From Haloplasmatales bacterium 4B (GTDB lineage Bacteria; Bacillota_I; Bacilli_A; Haloplasmatales; Haloplasmataceae): 64,000 bases of DNA. The stretch spans positions 62,001-126,000 of the forward strand of contig NSKI01000002.1 in assembly GCA_003586005.1 (NCBI GenBank). The letters run 5' to 3'. Positions within the stretch are counted from its first letter, which is position 1. Every line of letters begins with the position of its first letter. Positions 36,841-45,438 of the stretch are shown piece after piece. Under the pieces are notes generated by a model that was given only the letters and a program-made list of their open reading frames with translations, had not been told where the DNA came from and searched no databases. Both the position numbers and the translations under genes were made by a program.

Positions 36841-37846
36841 AATAAAATGTATCATTCCACTATTGATATTATTATTAGCGCTACTCTTAGGTATATCAAT
36901 TGGTAGTGTTTATATTTCACCATTGAAAATTATCAATATATTTGGAAACAGAGTATTTAATATGCCACTTTTTCATAATGTTAAAAATAGTGATGTAGCA
37001 ATAATTTATTACATAAGGCTACCAAGAATATTACTTGCATTAACTGTTGGTGGTGCTCTAGCTGTCAGTGGCGCTTCAATCCAATCACTTTTAAGAAATC
37101 CCTTAGCTTCACCATATACACTTGGGGTTTCAAGTGGTGCTAGTTTAGGAGTTGCTTTAGTAATTATGTTTAATATAAGTTCGGGGATTCTATTAAATAT
37201 GTTTTTGCCTTTTGTAGGATTTGTATCAAGTTTAGTTACAGTGTTTTTGATATTATCTTTAGCAAGAAAAATTGATAAAAATTATAGCACAAATACTATA
37301 ATATTAACCGGTATTGTATCTAGTTTATTTGTCAATGGTTTACTAACATTAATAATAGCTTTATCAGGTGATGAATTAAAAAGGATTATTTTTTGGCAAA
37401 TGGGTTCTTTATCGTTAAAAGGTTACCAACATTTATTAGGAATTTTACCACTGATTATTTTTGGATTACTAGGTATATATAGATATCACAAAGAACTTGA
37501 TGCTTTATCATTTGGTGAAGATAGTGCTAAAAATATTGGAATCGATACAGAAAAAATAAAAAAAAGAATAATTGTTTTATCTTCAATTTTAACAGGGAGT
37601 GCAATTGCTGTATCTGGTATTATAGGTTTTATCGGGTTAGTTGCGCCACATATTGTAAGAAGAATATGGGGTTATAAACACAGTAAATTATTGCCCTTGT
37701 CTTATGTTTTTGGAGGGGTATTCCTTTTACTTGCAGACTTAATAGCTAGAACTATAGTTAGTCCTTCAGAATTACCAGTGGGAGCAATCACAGCATTAAT
37801 AGGGGCACCATTCTTTGCTTTTACATTCTTTTATAAGAAGAGGTGA
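36827..37846 (+). CDS. btuC: Corrinoid ABC transporter permease
   Basis: 339 residues, FecCD family with about ten transmembrane helices. Signatures are YIRLPRILLALTVGGALAVS, LRNPLASPYTLGVSSGAS and IGFIGLVAPHIVRR (coupling region). The ATG overlaps the end of btuF by 14 bases, implying translational coupling. Confidence 0.91.
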   Translation: MILSKIKCIIPLLILLLALLLGISIGSVYISPLKIINIFGNRVFNMPLFHNVKNSDVAIIYYIRLPRILLALTVGGALAVSGASIQSLLRNPLASPYTLGVSSGASLGVALVIMFNISSGILLNMFLPFVGFVSSLVTVFLILSLARKIDKNYSTNTIILTGIVSSLFVNGLLTLIIALSGDELKRIIFWQMGSLSLKGYQHLLGILPLIIFGLLGIYRYHKELDALSFGEDSAKNIGIDTEKIKKRIIVLSSILTGSAIAVSGIIGFIGLVAPHIVRRIWGYKHSKLLPLSYVFGGVFLLLADLIARTIVSPSELPVGAITALIGAPFFAFTFFYKKR

Positions 37847-37851
37847 TTAAT

Positions 37852-38610
37852 ATGTTAAGTGTTAAAGATGTTTCTTACTCATACGATAATAAAAAGGAAA
37901 TTATAAAATCAATTTCTTTTAATCTAAACAAGGGAGAATTTATGTGTATTGTCGGACCAAATGGTAGTGGGAAAACGACGTTATTAAAATCAATTGGAAA
38001 AATTCTCCAATCAAAAGGACAAATTAAAATTGATGATATAGATTTGAAAAACCTACCTAGAAAGGAAATATCAAGAAAAATAGCTTATTTCTCACAACTT
38101 ACTAACTACATAAATGATATCGCAATCTTTGATACAGTGATGCTAGGTAGATACCCCTATTTAAAAGGATTATTTTCACAAGCATCAGTTGAAGATATTA
38201 TAAAAGTAGAAGATGCTTTACACAAAACGGGATTATATGATGTAAGATATACAAGCATAAATAAGCTTAGTGGTGGGCAACTTCAAAGAGTGTTTTTAGC
38301 ACAAATCATTGCCCAAGATACCCAAGTGATACTACTAGATGAACCGACAAACCATTTGGACATTAAATACCAAGTTGAACTGTTGGATTATATTAAATCA
38401 TATATGGAAACAACTAACAAAATTGTAATTGGTGTTTTTCATGATTTAAATGCAGCTAGAAAATATGCGGATAAAATTTTACTTCTTAACGATGGTAAAA
38501 TTGAGTTATTCGGAGATAAAAAACTAGTTTTAGATAGTAATGAAATTAACAAAATATATGATTTGAATATTAAAAAACATATGATATCAAGTTTAGAGGA
38601 GTGGCTTTAA
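37852..38610 (+). CDS. btuD: Corrinoid ABC transporter ATP-binding protein
   Basis: 252 residues: Walker A GPNGSGKTT, Q-loop, signature LSGGQLQRVFLAQ, Walker B VILLDEPTNHLD, H-loop FHDL. ATG 37852 follows AAGAGGTGAT, which rules out the in-frame GTG at 37843. Ends one base into cbiP. Confidence 0.92.
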   Translation: MLSVKDVSYSYDNKKEIIKSISFNLNKGEFMCIVGPNGSGKTTLLKSIGKILQSKGQIKIDDIDLKNLPRKEISRKIAYFSQLTNYINDIAIFDTVMLGRYPYLKGLFSQASVEDIIKVEDALHKTGLYDVRYTSINKLSGGQLQRVFLAQIIAQDTQVILLDEPTNHLDIKYQVELLDYIKSYMETTNKIVIGVFHDLNAARKYADKILLLNDGKIELFGDKKLVLDSNEINKIYDLNIKKHMISSLEEWL

Positions 38611-40076
38611 TGAAAGGAATAATGATTCAAGGAACAGCAAGTGATGTTGGAAAAAGTTATATAACTACTGCAATATGTCGAATCCTCTCAAATCAATTTA
38701 AAAACGTAGCGCCCTTTAAAAGCCAAAATATGTCTAACAATTCTTATGTAACTATCAATGGATTGGAGATGGGAAGGGCACAAGGGGTTCAAGCAGAAGC
38801 TGCTAGAGTCTTTCCCGATGTTTATATGAATCCAATATTATTAAAACCAAAAATGGATACCAATTGTGAAGTAATCCTAAATGGGAAAATATATAATTCT
38901 ATGGATGGCTTCAAATACACAAAAGAGTTTACCTTAACTAAAGGAATTGAAGAAATAAAAAAAGCTTTAATTAAACATGGAAAGCTTCATGACTATATTG
39001 TAATCGAAGGCGCAGGGAGTCCTGCTGAAGTAAACTTAAATGATCGTGAAATAGTTAATATGAGGGTTGCTGAACTAGCTGATGTCGATGTTGTGCTTGT
39101 TGTCGACATTGACCGCGGTGGTAGTTTCGCATCAATTATTGGCACATTAGAATTAGTTTTTGAACATCGCCGCCGTATCAAAGGACTGATCTTTAATAAA
39201 TTTAGAGGTGATATTGAATTATTAGCAGATGGTTTAAAATGGATAGAAGAATATTCTAAAGTTAAAGTGCTTGGCGTAATTCCTTACATGAAAGATATTT
39301 ATATTGAAACAGAAGACGCTCAATCAGAAATCTTATTTTCCAGAATACCTGATGCTCTTGATATCGGTGTTATAAAAATGGAGAGAGTATCTAATAACAC
39401 TGATATTGAACCATTCATCCATGAAGATGATGTGAACATAAGAATTATTGATAGCGAAAGTAACTTTTTTAATCCTGACGCTTTAATTATTCCTGGTACA
39501 AAGTCAACAATACTAGACTTTGAAGAGCTTAAAAAAAGAAATTTGGATATTTTGATTAAAACTTATATTAAAAATGGTGGAATAGTAATCGGTATTTGTG
39601 GTGGATTTCAAATGCTAGGTAGAAACATTATTGACAAGGAAAGTGTTGATAATGATACTATTAAAACAGTTGAATCACTTGGAATATTCGATATTGACAC
39701 TGTCTTTACAAAAACAAAAAATGTTCGTCAGGTTTTAGCAAAAGAAATAAAAACTAACAATAAATTAATAGGTTATGAAATACATCTTGGAGAAACAATC
39801 TATTTTAATCAAGAACCATTCACAATTTTAGAAGACAATAAAAAAGATGGGGCTGTATTTAATGATTATCAAGTAATAGGAACATACTTGCATAATATCT
39901 TTAATAATGACAATTTCCGAAACGACTGGCTCAATAAAGTAAGAAGAACAAAAGGACGTAAAGAAAAAAAGATAGTAAATACAAATAATTACAAAGAAGA
40001 ATCATTCGAAAAATTAGCGAGAGTTTTCAAAGAGAATATTGATATGAACTATTTAATGAAATTAATAGAAAATTGA
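38610..40076 (+). CDS. cbiP: Cobyric acid synthase
   Basis: 488 residues. N-terminal dethiobiotin-synthetase-like ATPase (IQGTASDVGKSYITTAICRI, PFKSQNMSNNSYVT) and C-terminal glutamine amidotransferase with nucleophile Cys in GICGGFQMLG and His in GTYLHNIF. It amidates adenosylcobyrinic acid a,c-diamide to cobyric acid. ATG 38610 follows GAGGAG and shares one base with the btuD stop. Its presence means partly assembled corrinoids can be used. Confidence 0.94.
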   Translation: MKGIMIQGTASDVGKSYITTAICRILSNQFKNVAPFKSQNMSNNSYVTINGLEMGRAQGVQAEAARVFPDVYMNPILLKPKMDTNCEVILNGKIYNSMDGFKYTKEFTLTKGIEEIKKALIKHGKLHDYIVIEGAGSPAEVNLNDREIVNMRVAELADVDVVLVVDIDRGGSFASIIGTLELVFEHRRRIKGLIFNKFRGDIELLADGLKWIEEYSKVKVLGVIPYMKDIYIETEDAQSEILFSRIPDALDIGVIKMERVSNNTDIEPFIHEDDVNIRIIDSESNFFNPDALIIPGTKSTILDFEELKKRNLDILIKTYIKNGGIVIGICGGFQMLGRNIIDKESVDNDTIKTVESLGIFDIDTVFTKTKNVRQVLAKEIKTNNKLIGYEIHLGETIYFNQEPFTILEDNKKDGAVFNDYQVIGTYLHNIFNNDNFRNDWLNKVRRTKGRKEKKIVNTNNYKEESFEKLARVFKENIDMNYLMKLIEN

Positions 40077-40996
40077 TAATAATATATTCATTTATTATTG
40101 ATTTACTTATCGGAGATCCTTTTCGTTTTCACCCAGTAATAGTTATAGGGAACACCATAAATAAAATAGAAAAGATAATCTATAAAGATTCAAAATTAAG
40201 AGGATTAATCCTAACAGTCTCTACCTTGATAATATTCTTAGTACCAACATATTTATTAAGAAATCTATTGCCCAACAATATCTCAATTATTATTGAACTA
40301 TATCTTATATACAGTCTATTAGCTACTAAATCTTTATATGTAGAAACAGCTAAAGTAAAGCGTGCACTAAAAGATAATGATATCAAAAAGGCGCGAAAGG
40401 AGCTTTCATATCTAGTTTCAAGAGATACTTTTGAACTAGACGAAATGGAAATTAAAAAAGCATTACTAGAAACGATATCCGAAAATATAATCGATGGAAT
40501 TATATCACCTTTGTTTTACGCAATGATAGGTTATTTTTTTAATCTTCACTTGGAATTTATCATTACGTACAAAATCGTAAATACACTTGACTCGATGGTT
40601 GGATACACTAACGATAGATATAATAACTTTGGTTTTTTTAGTGCTAAATTTGACGATTTGCTTAATTTTTTCCCAGCTAGATTTGGAAGTATTTTAATGC
40701 TTATTACTGGAATGTTTGTTGGGAATATCAGGTCCGGAGTAAAAATTTTTCTTCGAGACAGAAAAAAAAGTGTATCAATAAATGCAGCACATAGTGAAAG
40801 TGTTGTTGCGGGACTTTTTGAAGTTGAACTACTAGGTCCAGCAAAATATTTTGGCAATGTAATTGAAAAATCAAGAATTGGTGTTAACAAAAACGCGATT
40901 TCAGAGATAATCATTAATAAAACCTACATAATATTATTTACGTCGCCATTAGTACTAGTATTTATTTTCTTAGGAGCATTATATGGAATTAAATAA
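40073..40996 (+). CDS. cbiB: Adenosylcobinamide-phosphate synthase
   Basis: 307 residues, polytopic. DLLIGDPFRFHPVIVIGNTI at the N-terminus and NTLDSMVGYTNDRY in the middle are CbiB signatures. It joins cobyric acid with aminopropanol phosphate. The TTG start at 40073 overlaps the cbiP stop and has no obvious ribosome site, so it depends on coupling. No closer ATG keeps the N-terminal motif. Confidence 0.9.
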   Translation: MIIIYSFIIDLLIGDPFRFHPVIVIGNTINKIEKIIYKDSKLRGLILTVSTLIIFLVPTYLLRNLLPNNISIIIELYLIYSLLATKSLYVETAKVKRALKDNDIKKARKELSYLVSRDTFELDEMEIKKALLETISENIIDGIISPLFYAMIGYFFNLHLEFIITYKIVNTLDSMVGYTNDRYNNFGFFSAKFDDLLNFFPARFGSILMLITGMFVGNIRSGVKIFLRDRKKSVSINAAHSESVVAGLFEVELLGPAKYFGNVIEKSRIGVNKNAISEIIINKTYIILFTSPLVLVFIFLGALYGIK

Positions 40997-41987
40997 CCAT
41001 GGAGCTAATCCATTAAAAACGTATCAATTACATCTTATAGAACCACCGAAAAAAATTATTGATTTTTCCACAAACACTAACGTTTGCGGTAAGAAAATAC
41101 TGTTAAGAGTTAATAAACTCGCAAAAACATATCCTGATTTTGAAGCACTTGATGTGAGAAATTTATTAAAAAATAAGCATCAACTGCGTATTGGCAATTT
41201 TATTGTTTCAAATGGCATTAATGAAATTATATATTTATTAGCAGTGTTATTTAAGGATAAAAATGTAGCAATCTTAAAAGACGATTATTCAGAATATGCT
41301 AGAGCTTTTATGCTTTATTCAAATGTTGCTTTCTATGATAAATTAGGTGATATAAATCATGCCGACTTAGTTATTTTTAGTAATCCAAATAATCCAACTG
41401 GTAAACTTAATAATTATGATAGTGAAATAATGAGGCTAAGAAAAGAAGCTCTTGTAGTCATTGATGAGTCATATATGGAATTTATTAAAGATAAACAAAT
41501 TGTGATAGATAATAATGTTATTGTATTAAGAAGCCTAACAAAAATATATCATTTATCAGGATTAAGAATTGGCTATGCAGTAGCGAAAGAAGAATTAATA
41601 AACACCTTAAAAAAACATCAGCCAACTTGGAGTGTAAATAGTGTAGCTTTATCGGCAGCAAAAAAATATTTAAATGATCGAAAATTTCTTGAAAGAACTA
41701 GGCAATTCTATAAAAGTGAAACTAAGTATTTAAAAAAAACAATTGAAAAGCTGGGGTATGAGATTAATGATTCAGATGCTAATTTCTTTTTAATAAAAAC
41801 ATTTGCTGATATAGCGCTTATTGAATTTTTGCTCAGGAAAGGCGTAGTAGTACGTCATACTAGAAACTATGCCAATTTAAAAGGTAAATACATTAGAGTT
41901 AGTGTAAAAAAAAGAAGAGATAACAAAATACTTATTAAAGCATTGAAGGAGTTCAACAATGAAAATATATCTAATTCGGCATGCTAA
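40983..41987 (+). CDS. cobD: Threonine-phosphate decarboxylase
   Basis: 334 residues, class I aminotransferase fold. FSTNTNVCG and FSNPNNPTG bind cofactor; the PLP lysine lies in RSLTKIYHLSGLRIGYAV. It makes (R)-1-amino-2-propanol phosphate for CbiB. RBS TAGGAG; overlaps cbiB by 14 bases. Histidinol-phosphate aminotransferase is the close alternative, rejected because of operon context. Confidence 0.88.
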   Translation: MELNNHGANPLKTYQLHLIEPPKKIIDFSTNTNVCGKKILLRVNKLAKTYPDFEALDVRNLLKNKHQLRIGNFIVSNGINEIIYLLAVLFKDKNVAILKDDYSEYARAFMLYSNVAFYDKLGDINHADLVIFSNPNNPTGKLNNYDSEIMRLRKEALVVIDESYMEFIKDKQIVIDNNVIVLRSLTKIYHLSGLRIGYAVAKEELINTLKKHQPTWSVNSVALSAAKKYLNDRKFLERTRQFYKSETKYLKKTIEKLGYEINDSDANFFLIKTFADIALIEFLLRKGVVVRHTRNYANLKGKYIRVSVKKRRDNKILIKALKEFNNENISNSAC

Positions 41988-42534
41988 AACAAAGTCTAAT
42001 GAAGAAAGAAGATATACCGGTATAAAAGATATCGATTTATCAGTTAATGGAATTTCAGAAATTTTAGAAACAAAGAAACACACTAAATATCCCGAAAACA
42101 TTGATTATTATACTTCTTCATTAAAAAGAACTAAACAAACACTAGAAGTTATTTATGGGAAAAATGTAAAAATTATGGGGATGTTACCTTTTCTAAACGA
42201 AACCAACTTTGGTGATTTTGAAGGACTAACTTATCAAAATCTTTATCAAGACCAAAGCTACTTAGCTTGGATAAACGATCCTTATAATGAGATTCCCAAA
42301 AATGGTGAGAGTTATAAAGTTTTTAAGGAAAGGGTCATTAAAAACTTTATTAAATTCATAAAAAATTTAACGAATGATTCATTGTTTATGGTTCATGGAG
42401 GTGTAATTAGAGTAATTATGTCAACACTTCTTGATGAATCCAAAAACTTCTTTGAATGGGATATACCAAATGGTTTAGGGTATGTCTTGGAATATGAAAA
42501 CGATAAATTTATTAGCTATGAGGTATTTAAGTAA
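41959..42534 (+). CDS. cobC: Alpha-ribazole phosphatase-like histidine phosphatase
   Basis: 191 residues, phosphoglycerate-mutase-like. IRHAKTKSNEE carries the catalytic RHA histidine; FGDFEGLTYQNL and FMVHGGVIRVIM the remaining site. In this operon it probably dephosphorylates alpha-ribazole phosphate or adenosylcobalamin phosphate. RBS AAGGAG; overlaps cobD by 29 bases. Confidence 0.85.
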   Translation: MKIYLIRHAKTKSNEERRYTGIKDIDLSVNGISEILETKKHTKYPENIDYYTSSLKRTKQTLEVIYGKNVKIMGMLPFLNETNFGDFEGLTYQNLYQDQSYLAWINDPYNEIPKNGESYKVFKERVIKNFIKFIKNLTNDSLFMVHGGVIRVIMSTLLDESKNFFEWDIPNGLGYVLEYENDKFISYEVFK

Positions 42535-42544
42535 AGTCAATCTT

Positions 42545-42596
42545 ACTGCTATTCTAATTTAAAAAGATAACAGCAGCATTTTCAAAACTGCTATGA
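42545..42596 (+). promoter_or_regulatory. Mutually exclusive small hairpins before cblT
   Basis: CAGCAG at about 42570 can pair either with CTGCTAT upstream (42545-42552) or with CTGCTAT downstream (42588-42594), next to the cblT ribosome site. This is the only gap of more than 50 bases within the operon. Confidence 0.3.
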
Positions 42597-42607
42597 TGGA
42601 GGAAATT

Positions 42608-43084
42608 ATGAATAATAAAACAAATAAAATTACTATTATTGCTGTACTTGTTGCTTTAAGTGTACCTTTATCTATGGTAAAACTACCACTTGGAGTTACA
42701 ACAGCAGCGTTTGATGCTGTACCAGGTTATTTTGCAGCTGTATTCTTCATGCCATTTATTGGTGGAATTATTGGATTTTTTGGTCATTTAGCTACAGCTT
42801 ATACTACAGGATTTCCGTTTGGGATTCTAATCCATTTTATTATTGCTCAATCGATGTTTGGAAGTTGTTTTGTCTTTGGGTTCATTTATAAGCGAAATAA
42901 GATATTCGGATTTATTGTAGGAGTTATATTAAACACATTCCTTGCAGCTCCATTATTACTATTACTGTTACCACCACAAGTAGTTTTAGGAACATTTATT
43001 CCAATTTCAATAGCAAGTTTTATAAACATTCTTGTTGCTATACTTGCTTATGAAAGAATTAAAGACATCAACTTCAGATTATAA
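42608..43084 (+). CDS. cblT: ECF transporter S component, probable alpha-ribazole transporter
   Basis: 158 residues with five to six transmembrane helices, S-component-like (ALSVPLSMVKLPLGVTTAAF near the N-terminus). In Geobacillus and Listeria CblT imports alpha-ribazole and is paired with the kinase CblS; a CblS homologue ends this operon. ATG 42608 follows GATGGAGGA. No ECF energising module is in the window, so it presumably shares one encoded elsewhere. Confidence 0.78.
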   Translation: MNNKTNKITIIAVLVALSVPLSMVKLPLGVTTAAFDAVPGYFAAVFFMPFIGGIIGFFGHLATAYTTGFPFGILIHFIIAQSMFGSCFVFGFIYKRNKIFGFIVGVILNTFLAAPLLLLLLPPQVVLGTFIPISIASFINILVAILAYERIKDINFRL

Positions 43085-43087
43085 ACT

Positions 43088-43606
43088 ATGCTATATTTAA
43101 TATCTGGAGGAGTAAGAAGCAATAAGTCATCTTTCGCAGAAGGTATTATAGGAAAATATAATGAGAAACATTATATTGCTACACTTTACTATAAAGATAA
43201 GGAAATGATAGAAAGAATCAAAAAGCACCAAGAACGAAGAGATGGTTCCTGGTTTACTCATGAAATACCCTATAATCTCAAAGCAGATAAAATATTTAAA
43301 GATAAGCATATTTTATTAGACTGCCTCACCAATTTAGTAACAAATGAAATTATAAAATATGATTTACCTGTTAGTGAAATAATCACTAAAATTTTTAATG
43401 AACTCAAAGATCTGTGTTATCTATCACAAAACCTAGTAATAGTAACAAATAATTGTTTCGAAGAAATAGATAACTATTCACCTTTAACAATAAAATATTT
43501 AAAAATTCTAGGTAAATTAAATTTGCTTTTAGCTAAAGAAGCAAATTATGTTTATGAATGCACAAGTGGTATTTGTCAGCTGATCAAGGAGGAAAGAAAT
43601 GAATAA
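43088..43606 (+). CDS. cobU: Adenosylcobinamide kinase/guanylyltransferase, N-terminal motifs intact
   Basis: 172 residues. P-loop GGVRSNKSS and the segment KKHQERRDGSWFTHEIP containing the histidine expected to be guanylylated are present. The C-terminal half is altered: the usual G-VP-----R motif is replaced by VTNNCFEEIDNYSPLTIKYL. A second CobU-like gene at 44350 has this motif but a poor P-loop. The product activates adenosylcobinamide for CobS. Confidence 0.8.
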   Translation: MLYLISGGVRSNKSSFAEGIIGKYNEKHYIATLYYKDKEMIERIKKHQERRDGSWFTHEIPYNLKADKIFKDKHILLDCLTNLVTNEIIKYDLPVSEIITKIFNELKDLCYLSQNLVIVTNNCFEEIDNYSPLTIKYLKILGKLNLLLAKEANYVYECTSGICQLIKEERNE

Positions 43607-44372
43607 AATATTTAAGAGATTTATAATGACAATTGGCTTTTTTACAACATTAAGAGTTCCTTTTATTGAATGGAATGAAGAGGACAATAAGTACATCCCA
43701 GTTTTTATTCCTCTAATTGGTGTAGTTATATCAATATTTTTATATGGTGTTATTTGGTTAATAGGAAATTTATATTTTTCACCTCTATTTAGTTCAATGG
43801 TCATTGTAGTATACTTCATATTTATTACTGGAGGACTACATTTAGACGCCTTCATGGATACATGTGATGCTCATTTTAGTAGAAGAGATATACCTAAAAA
43901 ACTAATAATCATGAAAGATTCAAATATTGGCGCTTTTGCAGCTGTATTTTTGTTTGTCTTACTTGCTAGTAAACTAGTAATAATAAACGAAATAATAATT
44001 CAAAATAAACTAACTAATTTGATTCTATTAATTCCGATTATATCAAGAATATTTCAATCTATTTTACTATTGAATACAAAATTTGCTAAGGAAGATACTT
44101 TAGCTTCAATGTATGGAAAACTTAGTAAAAAATATCAAATATTTTTTATCTTATACTTAATTTTAGTCGTTGCTTTTGGGGTCTTAATAAGCGAGTTATA
44201 TAATACAATATTTATGATATTAATTGCTACTATATATTTATTAATCTATCGGAAGGTTGCTTTAAAACAGTTTGGTGGAATCACAGGTGATATAATTGGA
44301 GCTTACATTGAAATTACTGAAGTATTATTATTTATAGGGGTGTTATTTAATGATTTTTTACTTTGGTGGTAA
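43599..44372 (+). CDS. cobS: Adenosylcobinamide-GDP ribazoletransferase (cobalamin synthase)
   Basis: 257 residues, polytopic. Signatures TTLRVPFIEW at the start, GGLHLDAFMDTCDA and MKDSNIGAFA (the D-D-D metal region) and QFGGITGDIIGAYIEITE at the end. It joins alpha-ribazole (phosphate) to adenosylcobinamide-GDP. Overlaps cobU by 8 bases; RBS AAGGAGGAAAG. Confidence 0.93.
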   Translation: MNKIFKRFIMTIGFFTTLRVPFIEWNEEDNKYIPVFIPLIGVVISIFLYGVIWLIGNLYFSPLFSSMVIVVYFIFITGGLHLDAFMDTCDAHFSRRDIPKKLIIMKDSNIGAFAAVFLFVLLASKLVIINEIIIQNKLTNLILLIPIISRIFQSILLLNTKFAKEDTLASMYGKLSKKYQIFFILYLILVVAFGVLISELYNTIFMILIATIYLLIYRKVALKQFGGITGDIIGAYIEITEVLLFIGVLFNDFLLWW

Positions 44373-44724
44373 GTATAACGGAAAACTTGATCTGGTATTA
44401 AAAAAATACAACAAATCATTATATTTTGATATTAAAAAAAATAATCTTAGTAATCTATTTAATTTTGAAATTATCAATAACATAGATGAAATTGTTAATT
44501 ATTTGTTAATAAATAAAATAGATCCAATATCATTTATCAGTAACAACTTAGAAAAGATAAAAAATAAAGTAATTATTGGAAATATTATCACTAATGGAGT
44601 AGTTCCGATTGAAAAACATTTAAGACTACTAAGGGATAATGTTGGTAGTGTATTCAAACTTATAACAAGCCATAGTGAAGAAGTATTTCAAGTATACTAC
44701 GGAATTGAAGTGAAGATAAAATAA
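44350..44724 (+). CDS. Short CobU-like protein
   Basis: 124 residues. The N-terminus FYFGGKYNGK is a weak P-loop. The C-terminal half, IIGNIITNGVVPIEKHLRLL and RDNVGSVFKLITSHSEEVFQ, matches the CobU C-terminal substrate region (VVP...R...R). It therefore keeps what the 43088 cobU lacks. The pair could form a heteromeric enzyme, or this could be a regulatory paralogue. Overlaps cobS by 23 bases. Confidence 0.65.
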   Translation: MIFYFGGKYNGKLDLVLKKYNKSLYFDIKKNNLSNLFNFEIINNIDEIVNYLLINKIDPISFISNNLEKIKNKVIIGNIITNGVVPIEKHLRLLRDNVGSVFKLITSHSEEVFQVYYGIEVKIK

Positions 44725-45386
44725 AAGATTTTTTAGAACTAAAGAATACAAATAATTTAATAGTAACCGTAGATAACGCGGGTAGTATAGGTGAAAAAAA
44801 CCACGATCAAGTAAATGCACCTTATGAAATTTTAGCATATTATACAGTTAGAAATGCAGTAATGGAAAATATGAGTCAGAATACAAAACTTAAGGCTTTA
44901 GTATTTACTAATTTCTGTGGTGATGAATTTCACTACAAATTAGTTAATGGAATAAATAAAGTATTAGAAGAACTTGAAATTAATATTCCATACATTAGTA
45001 GTAGTGAAACTAATTTTACAATGATTGAATCTGCATTTAGTGTCACAGTTATCGGTGAAAAACTGGATAATGAAAGACCAAAGTACAAGAATTATGCAGT
45101 CGTGGGATTTCCTCTAGTCGGAAATGAAATAATTGATAACCCTAATCAAGTGATTACCTTAAAAGAATTTATTCAACTCGTTAACAACTTCAATATTTCT
45201 AAAGTTGTTTGTGTTGGTTCAAAGGGAATAAATGAAAAATTAAAAAGAATATTTAATAAATCATTTACCTCAGATAAAATTGATTTATATAAAAGTTCAG
45301 GTCCATCAACTTGCGTTTTGATCGAATATAATAAATATGAGCAATTACCTAAAAATTTATTACATAAGATTACTATTTTAAATTAG
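44721..45386 (+). CDS. cblS: Probable alpha-ribazole kinase with an ATA codon at the expected start
   Basis: About 221 residues when read from 44721. It is an AIR-synthase/ThiL-like protein: NLIVTVDNAGSIGEKNHDQV, then a middle ALVFTNFCGDEFHYKLVNGI and SSSETNFTMIESAFSVTVIG. These fit CblS, which phosphorylates alpha-ribazole. The first ATG in frame is 44862, which would drop the conserved N-terminal metal/nucleotide segment. At 44721 the bases ATAA overlap the previous stop where an ATGA would be expected, suggesting a G-to-A change at the start codon. Confidence 0.65.
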   Translation: MKDFLELKNTNNLIVTVDNAGSIGEKNHDQVNAPYEILAYYTVRNAVMENMSQNTKLKALVFTNFCGDEFHYKLVNGINKVLEELEINIPYISSSETNFTMIESAFSVTVIGEKLDNERPKYKNYAVVGFPLVGNEIIDNPNQVITLKEFIQLVNNFNISKVVCVGSKGINEKLKRIFNKSFTSDKIDLYKSSGPSTCVLIEYNKYEQLPKNLLHKITILN

Positions 45387-45400
45387 AATGTACGCTGATA

Positions 45401-45438
45401 GAATAAAAAAAATTCCGGTATTGGAATTTTTTTTATTC
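45401..45438. terminator. Bidirectional terminator between the cobalamin and MMPL operons
   Basis: Perfect 16-bp stem from GAATAAAAAAAATTCC and its complement, with a 6-base loop; A and T runs serve both strands. It overlaps the last codons of the minus-strand gene. Confidence 0.88.

Noticed and set aside
44862-45386. Reading the last cobalamin gene from its first ATG, and as an adenosylcobinamide amidohydrolase (CbiZ)
   Set aside because: Conserved sequence runs 140 bases further upstream, and the motifs fit the AIR-synthase/ThiL-like CblS better than CbiZ; cblT in the same operon agrees.
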